A program made the translations under genes and the position numbers. A stretch of DNA of 16,825 nucleotides from assembly GCA_034003745.1 (NCBI GenBank), contig JAVEYA010000049.1, positions 1 to 16,825 on the forward strand. Direction: 5' to 3'. Shown here piece by piece: positions 13,651-16,825 of this stretch. Position 1 is the stretch's first letter, and each line of letters opens with the position of its first letter. The notes under the pieces are model-generated. The model was not told the origin of the DNA, did not search any database, and saw only the letters and a program-made list of their open reading frames with translations. This stretch comes from JAVEYA01 sp034003745 (GTDB lineage Bacteria; Bacillota; Peptococcia; DRI-13; PHAD01).

Positions 13651-13651
13651 T
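13627..13651. promoter_or_regulatory. Probable MarR operator overlapping the -10 and spacer
   Basis: Two palindromes overlap here: AATATTAA (13627-13634) with TTAATATT (13644-13651), and ATTAAC (13634-13639) with GTTAAT (13643-13648) around AAT. They cover the spacer and -10 of the operon promoter, and MarR proteins typically bind AT-rich palindromes of this size next to their own gene. Autorepression is therefore inferred; binding has not been shown. Confidence 0.6.
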
Positions 13652-13691
13652 AAACCATGGTAAGATAAAAATATAAGGCGGGACTAAAAAC

Positions 13692-14234
13692 ATGGCGAGA
13701 ACCAGTTTGGAAATTGCGGCGAAACTGTTTTACAGAACCATCCTCACCCATGTTGTCAATCCCCAGGGAGAAGAAATAAAAAAAGAAGGCCTTACGCCTG
13801 TCCAGCTGTCCTGCATGTACTTTGTCTATGTGCATCATGAACCGTCGGTCGGTTCAATAGCTGAAGGACTAAGGATCAGCAATGCCGCCACAGTAAAGCT
13901 GATCGACCGGCTGGTGAAAAAAGATTTTTTGGTCAGAGAAGAAGACAAAGCAGACCGGCGGATGCTGAAAATTAAACTGACGGCGCCGGGGCTGGAATTG
14001 GTAAAAAAACATTTTACAGGACAAACCAAATTATTTAATAAAATAATTGAACGCATGTCTCCTGAAGGAGCAAGCGCCCTGGAAACCGGCTTAACTGCCT
14101 TTTTAAGCGCAGCCTTAGTCACGCCGGAACAGATCGAAGAAATATGTCTGATGTGCGGTTTCGAACATCTTCCGGATTGTCCCGGAAATGTTAGATATAA
14201 AGGCCTGACCGGCCGGAATAAAGAGCAAGTTTAA
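13692..14234 (+). CDS. MarR family regulator with a Cys/His C-terminal tail
   Basis: This 180-residue protein has a MarR winged helix-turn-helix: recognition region SVGSIAEGLRISNAATVKLIDRL in two parts (about residues 52-74), then the wing with DKADRRMLKIKLTAPG (about 85-100). Helical dimerisation regions lie on both sides. After the usual MarR fold, the C-terminus carries C152-x2-C155-x3-H159-x3-C163, a spacing that could bind zinc or iron or act as a thiol switch. The last 15 residues are basic and polar. The gene heads an operon with rubrerythrin (26-base gap) and desulfoferrodoxin, so it probably senses oxidants or a metal and controls these enzymes. The ATG at 13692 has only a weak ribosome binding site (AGGCGGG). 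Confidence 0.9.
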   Translation: MARTSLEIAAKLFYRTILTHVVNPQGEEIKKEGLTPVQLSCMYFVYVHHEPSVGSIAEGLRISNAATVKLIDRLVKKDFLVREEDKADRRMLKIKLTAPGLELVKKHFTGQTKLFNKIIERMSPEGASALETGLTAFLSAALVTPEQIEEICLMCGFEHLPDCPGNVRYKGLTGRNKEQV

Positions 14235-14260
14235 AAATAAAAAGAAAGAGGTGTTGATTC

Positions 14261-14833
14261 ATGAGTATCAAAGGAACACAAACGGAAAAAAACATTTTAA
14301 CGGCCTTTACCGGAGAGTCCCAAGCCAGGAACAAGTATACTTATTTTGCCAGCCAGGCCAAGAAGGAAGGCTATGTCCAGATAGCGGACATCTTCGAAGA
14401 AACGGCTAATCAGGAAAAGGAGCATGCCAAGCGTTTATTTAAGCTTTTGGAAGGCGGCTGCGCCGAAATCGTAGCTACATTCCCCTGCGGCCAGGTCGGC
14501 ACTACGCTGGAGAACCTTAAGGAAGCCGCCGGCGGCGAGAACGACGAATGGTCCAGCATGTACCCCAATTTTGCCAAAACAGCGCGGGATGAAGGATTCC
14601 CGGAAATCGCCGCTATCTTTGAAGCGATTGCCGTTGCTGAAAAACAGCACGAGAGACGTTACATGGGTTTGCTGAAAAACTTAGAAGAGGGTATCGTCTT
14701 TACAAAGGAAGAACCGGTGGTCTGGAGATGTCGGAACTGCGGATATCTGCATGAAGCTACCTGCGCTCCGCAAAAATGCCCGGCCTGCGACCATCCGGTG
14801 GACCATTTCGAACTCCTGGCTGAAAACTGGTAA
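14261..14833 (+). CDS. rbr: Rubrerythrin
   Basis: Rubrerythrin is a cytoplasmic NAD(P)H-linked peroxidase of anaerobes that reduces hydrogen peroxide to water. The 190 residues show the diiron four-helix domain with ligands readable as E19 (TGESQARNKY), E52 and H55 (NQEKEH), E93 and E96 (GENDEW), and E127 and H130 (AEKQH). The C-terminal rubredoxin-like domain has C157-x2-C160 and C173-x2-C176. An extra cysteine, C168, lies in the loop between the two pairs. The start has an AGAGGTG ribosome binding site. The gene is followed by desulfoferrodoxin after 44 bases without a terminator, so superoxide and peroxide detoxification are coupled. Confidence 0.97.
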   Translation: MSIKGTQTEKNILTAFTGESQARNKYTYFASQAKKEGYVQIADIFEETANQEKEHAKRLFKLLEGGCAEIVATFPCGQVGTTLENLKEAAGGENDEWSSMYPNFAKTARDEGFPEIAAIFEAIAVAEKQHERRYMGLLKNLEEGIVFTKEEPVVWRCRNCGYLHEATCAPQKCPACDHPVDHFELLAENW

Positions 14834-14877
14834 ACCTGCAAGACCGGTAACCTGATAATTTGTGAGGAGGTCGTTTC

Positions 14878-15258
14878 ATGAAACTGGATTTAAAAATCTT
14901 CAAATGTGAGATTTGCGGCAATATCGTGGAGTTACTCCACGAAGGAGCGGGAGAGCTGGTTTGCTGCGGTCAGCCGATGAAGCAGTATGAAGAAAAGACC
15001 GCGGACGAAGGCCAAGAAAAGCATGTGCCGGTGATTGAAAAGCTGCCGGACGGCTACAAAGTCACTATAGGCAGCGTGTTACATCCCATGAATGAAAAAC
15101 ATTACATTGAGTGGATAGAATTGATTGCCGGAAATAAGTCTTACCGTAAATTTTTACGGCCTGAAGACGCGCCGGAAGCGGTGTTCAAGATTGAAGCGGA
15201 AAAAGTTACAGCCAGAGAATACTGCAACCTGCACGGCCTCTGGAAAGCTGAAAACTGA
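14878..15258 (+). CDS. dfx: Desulfoferrodoxin, two-iron superoxide reductase
   Basis: This enzyme reduces superoxide to hydrogen peroxide without producing oxygen, and the peroxide is then a substrate for the neighbouring rubrerythrin. The 126-residue length and both iron sites fit class I: the desulforedoxin-type centre I has C10, C13, C29 and C30, and the catalytic centre II has H49, H69, H75, C116 and H119 (EKHVP, LHPMNEKHYIEWI, EYCNLHGLWKA). The catalytic E47-K48 pair is conserved. The start follows a strong GAGGAGG. A terminator follows 19 bases after the stop, closing the operon. Confidence 0.97.
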   Translation: MKLDLKIFKCEICGNIVELLHEGAGELVCCGQPMKQYEEKTADEGQEKHVPVIEKLPDGYKVTIGSVLHPMNEKHYIEWIELIAGNKSYRKFLRPEDAPEAVFKIEAEKVTAREYCNLHGLWKAEN

Positions 15259-15277
15259 TTAAAACAAAAATACCGAT

Positions 15278-15319
15278 AAAAGCAAGGGTATCCGGATAAT
15301 TTTGGATAACCTTGCTTTT
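15278..15319 (+). terminator. Terminator of the rubrerythrin-desulfoferrodoxin operon
   Basis: AAAAGCAAGG (15278-15287) pairs with CCTTGCTTTT (15310-15319). The stem continues with TATCC/GGATA after one mismatch, and the loop is about 10 bases. The T residues of the right arm act as the tail. The same right arm contains the -35 of the tRNA promoter. Confidence 0.75.
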
Positions 15320-15340
15320 CAAGATGTGATATTGTATAAT
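15312..15340 (+). promoter_or_regulatory. Promoter of the tRNA-Gln/tRNA-Lys unit
   Basis: TTGCTT (15312-15317), a 17-base spacer and a perfect TATAAT (15335-15340) lie 15 bases upstream of tRNA-Gln. The -35 is embedded in the 3' arm of the preceding terminator. Confidence 0.75.
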
Positions 15341-15355
15341 CATTTAGCGGATTAT

Positions 15356-15430
15356 TGGGGCGTAGCCAAGCGGTAAGGCACTGGACTCTGACTCCAGTAT
15401 GCGAAGGTTCGAATCCTTCCGCCCTAGCCA
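15356..15430 (+). tRNA. tRNA-Gln, anticodon CTG
   Basis: The 75-base cloverleaf has an acceptor stem TGGGGCG paired with CGCCCTA (one G-T wobble), discriminator G and an encoded CCA. The anticodon stem is CTGGA/TCCAG, and the loop CTCTGAC places CTG at 15388-15390. The T-arm is GAAGG-TTCGAAT-CCTTC. The anticodon CUG reads CAG. Confidence 0.95.
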
Positions 15431-15431
15431 T

Positions 15432-15507
<76 letters not shown>

Positions 15508-15527
15508 AAAAGAGTATTAATCACTGA

Positions 15528-15562
15528 AAGCTTCCGGGTTTTACCTGGAAGCTTGATTATTT
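15528..15562 (+). terminator. Terminator of the tRNA unit
   Basis: AAGCTTCCGGG (15528-15538) pairs with CCTGGAAGCTT (15544-15554), with one G-T wobble and loop TTTTA. The T-tract after it is interrupted (GATTATTT), so it is somewhat weaker than the rex terminator. Confidence 0.75.
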
Positions 15563-15607
15563 AACAAATACTTTACCGAGCACTTAAATAATTATATATT
15601 TGGACAA

Positions 15608-15637
15608 TTGTATCTTTAAACAATTTCAAGTTATAAT
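15608..15637 (+). promoter_or_regulatory. Promoter of rodA
   Basis: TTGTAT (15608-15613), an 18-base spacer and a perfect TATAAT (15632-15637) lie 29 bases before the chosen rodA start. The -35 overlaps the 8-base palindrome ACAATTGT (15604-15611). A promoter here shows that rodA is transcribed independently of the mre-mrdA-min cluster. Confidence 0.6.
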
Positions 15638-15666
15638 TAAGATAATTGATTTTTGAGGTACAGCCG

Positions 15667-16797
15667 ATGCGTCTTTCTAAAATAATCAAAAGTATAGATT
15701 ATCTTTTATTGTTGAATGTCCTGCTCATCCTGGTAATGAGTTATTTTGTGCTGCATTCCGCGACGCAGAACGCCAGCCTCAAACATAACATCGACTTCCT
15801 GCAAAAGCAGCTGATTTCTACGGGGATCGGCCTGGTTGCTTTCTTTTGCGTCCTTTTAATCGATTATGAGAAAATATCCAAATATGGCGTTTATATTTAT
15901 CTGCTGAATCTCTCTTTATTGATGGCAGTATTAATCTTCGGTCAGGAAAACAAAGGCGCCCAGGCCTGGATACCGATCGGCCCGATGCAGTTCCAGCCCG
16001 CGGAGTTGGTGAAGATTCTCCTGATTCTGGGTTTGGCCAATTTTCTGGTACCCAGAGTGGGCAAGTTAAAATCCCTTAAAGATTTAATACCCATTTTTAT
16101 TTATGTGGGGATTCCGCTTTTATTGATTCTGAAGCAGCCGGATTTGGGCACCGGGCTGGTCTATGTAGCGATTATGTTCGGTATGTTGCTGGCTGCCGGC
16201 GCGTCACCGCTTCTATTGGGCGGATTGATTGCAGGCGGTGTGGGCCTGATCAGCCTGGCGATCTACGCGCACTATACCTGGGGCACTTGGCTGCCCTTAC
16301 AGGATTATCAGCTGATGCGCCTGATTATTTTCGTCGACCCGATGATCGACCCTAAAGGCTGGGGCTGGAATGTTATCCAATCACAGATTGCCGTGGGTTC
16401 GGGCGGCCTGTTCGGTAAAGGCTGGGGGCTGGGCTCCCAGACGAAATATGATTTTCTGCCGGAACAATGGACCGACTTTATTTTCAGCGTCCTGGCCGAG
16501 GAGTTTGGTTTTATCGGCTGCATCGCCCTTTTGACGCTGTTCTTTTTTCTGCTGTACCGGGGCATCAAGATCGCCTATACAGCCAAGGATACCTTTGGCA
16601 GCTTGATTGCCGTGGGCGTCGTGTCTATGTTTGTCTTTCATATTTTGCAGAATGTGGGAATGACCATTGGCATCATGCCGATTACCGGCATACCGCTTCC
16701 TTTTGTCAGTTACGGGGGCAGCTCCCTGTTGGCCAATTTGATTGCCTTAGGCTTGATTATGAATGTGCACATTTATCATGACCCCATTATGTTCTAG
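15667..16797 (+). CDS. rodA: Rod shape-determining SEDS glycosyltransferase RodA
   Basis: RodA polymerises lipid II into glycan strands in the elongasome, with PBP2 as its transpeptidase partner. The 376-residue, ten-helix membrane protein has the family segments IDYEKISKYG, QPAELVKILLILGLANFL, the catalytic-region KQPDLGTGLVY, the loop GSGGLFGKGWGLGSQTKYDFLPE followed by DFIFSVLAEEFGF (both given in shortened form), and the C-terminal PITGIPLPFVSYGGSSLL. I chose the ATG at 15667 because GAGGT lies 7 bases upstream and the product begins with the usual basic MRLSKIIKSID. An in-frame TTG at 15646 would add seven residues but lacks a good ribosome binding site. Location next to a min/mre region and the sequence favour RodA over FtsW or SpoVE. 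The gene ends 28 bases before the window edge. Confidence 0.94.
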   Translation: MRLSKIIKSIDYLLLLNVLLILVMSYFVLHSATQNASLKHNIDFLQKQLISTGIGLVAFFCVLLIDYEKISKYGVYIYLLNLSLLMAVLIFGQENKGAQAWIPIGPMQFQPAELVKILLILGLANFLVPRVGKLKSLKDLIPIFIYVGIPLLLILKQPDLGTGLVYVAIMFGMLLAAGASPLLLGGLIAGGVGLISLAIYAHYTWGTWLPLQDYQLMRLIIFVDPMIDPKGWGWNVIQSQIAVGSGGLFGKGWGLGSQTKYDFLPEQWTDFIFSVLAEEFGFIGCIALLTLFFFLLYRGIKIAYTAKDTFGSLIAVGVVSMFVFHILQNVGMTIGIMPITGIPLPFVSYGGSSLLANLIALGLIMNVHIYHDPIMF

Positions 16798-16825
16798 GTC
16801 AATTTTTTAGTCAGCGGACCAACTG

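Noticed and set aside
13241..13691. Possible small protein gene in the leuA-marR gap
   Set aside because: The gap is fully explained by the T-box leader, its terminator, two divergent promoters and an operator. Short open frames here lack ribosome binding sites.
15141..15431. Open reading frame on the - strand starting MARAEGFEP
   Set aside because: It is the reverse complement of tRNA-Gln and part of desulfoferrodoxin. This protein start is a well-known false annotation produced by antisense tRNA sequence.

Overview
The window is chromosomal DNA from a Gram-positive anaerobe of the Clostridia, most likely a Peptococcaceae/Desulfitobacteriaceae-type organism. The evidence is a Rex repressor, a DUF4321 membrane protein, the maf-radC-mreBCD order typical of Firmicutes, MinE next to MinD (Bacillus has no MinE), a T-box leader on leuA, a rubrerythrin/desulfoferrodoxin pair, and tRNA genes that encode their own CCA. 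Nothing points to phage or plasmid DNA. The genus cannot be fixed from the sequence alone.

Layout. Positions 1-2460 hold the 3' part of folC, a membrane-anchored SPOR-domain protein, and rex with its own extended -10 promoter and a strong terminator. Positions 2630-9925 are a long, tightly packed + strand cluster for cell shape and division: DUF4321, maf, radC, mreB, mreC, mreD, mrdA (PBP2), minD and minE. Several genes overlap (maf/radC, mreC/mreD, mreD/mrdA). A TrhA/hemolysin III membrane protein follows. At 10635-10730 a REP-like palindrome and a bidirectional terminator separate this cluster from a convergent - strand unit. That unit has a promoter, a leucine-type T-box leader, leuA (2-isopropylmalate synthase), and an aldo-keto reductase fused to a two-cluster ferredoxin domain. 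Divergent from it, on +, is an oxygen-defence operon: a MarR regulator with a Cys/His tail, rubrerythrin and desulfoferrodoxin. It starts from a near-consensus promoter overlapped by palindromes. tRNA-Gln(CUG) and tRNA-Lys(CUU) follow, and rodA ends the window.

How the genes work together. MreB/C/D, PBP2 and RodA form the elongasome. RodA polymerises glycan strands and PBP2 cross-links them, although rodA lies about 7 kb from mrdA, behind the metabolic and stress genes. MinD/MinE position the division site, but minC is not in its expected place before minD. Rubrerythrin and superoxide reductase remove peroxide and superoxide, probably under the adjacent MarR. leuA is expected to be induced when uncharged tRNA-Leu accumulates.

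No clearly new multi-gene system is visible. The points most worth checking are the charged helical insert in the PBP2 transpeptidase domain, the missing minC, the C-x2-C-x3-H-x3-C tail of the MarR regulator, the AKR-ferredoxin fusion with a shortened second cluster motif placed behind a leucine T-box, and the REP-like palindrome.
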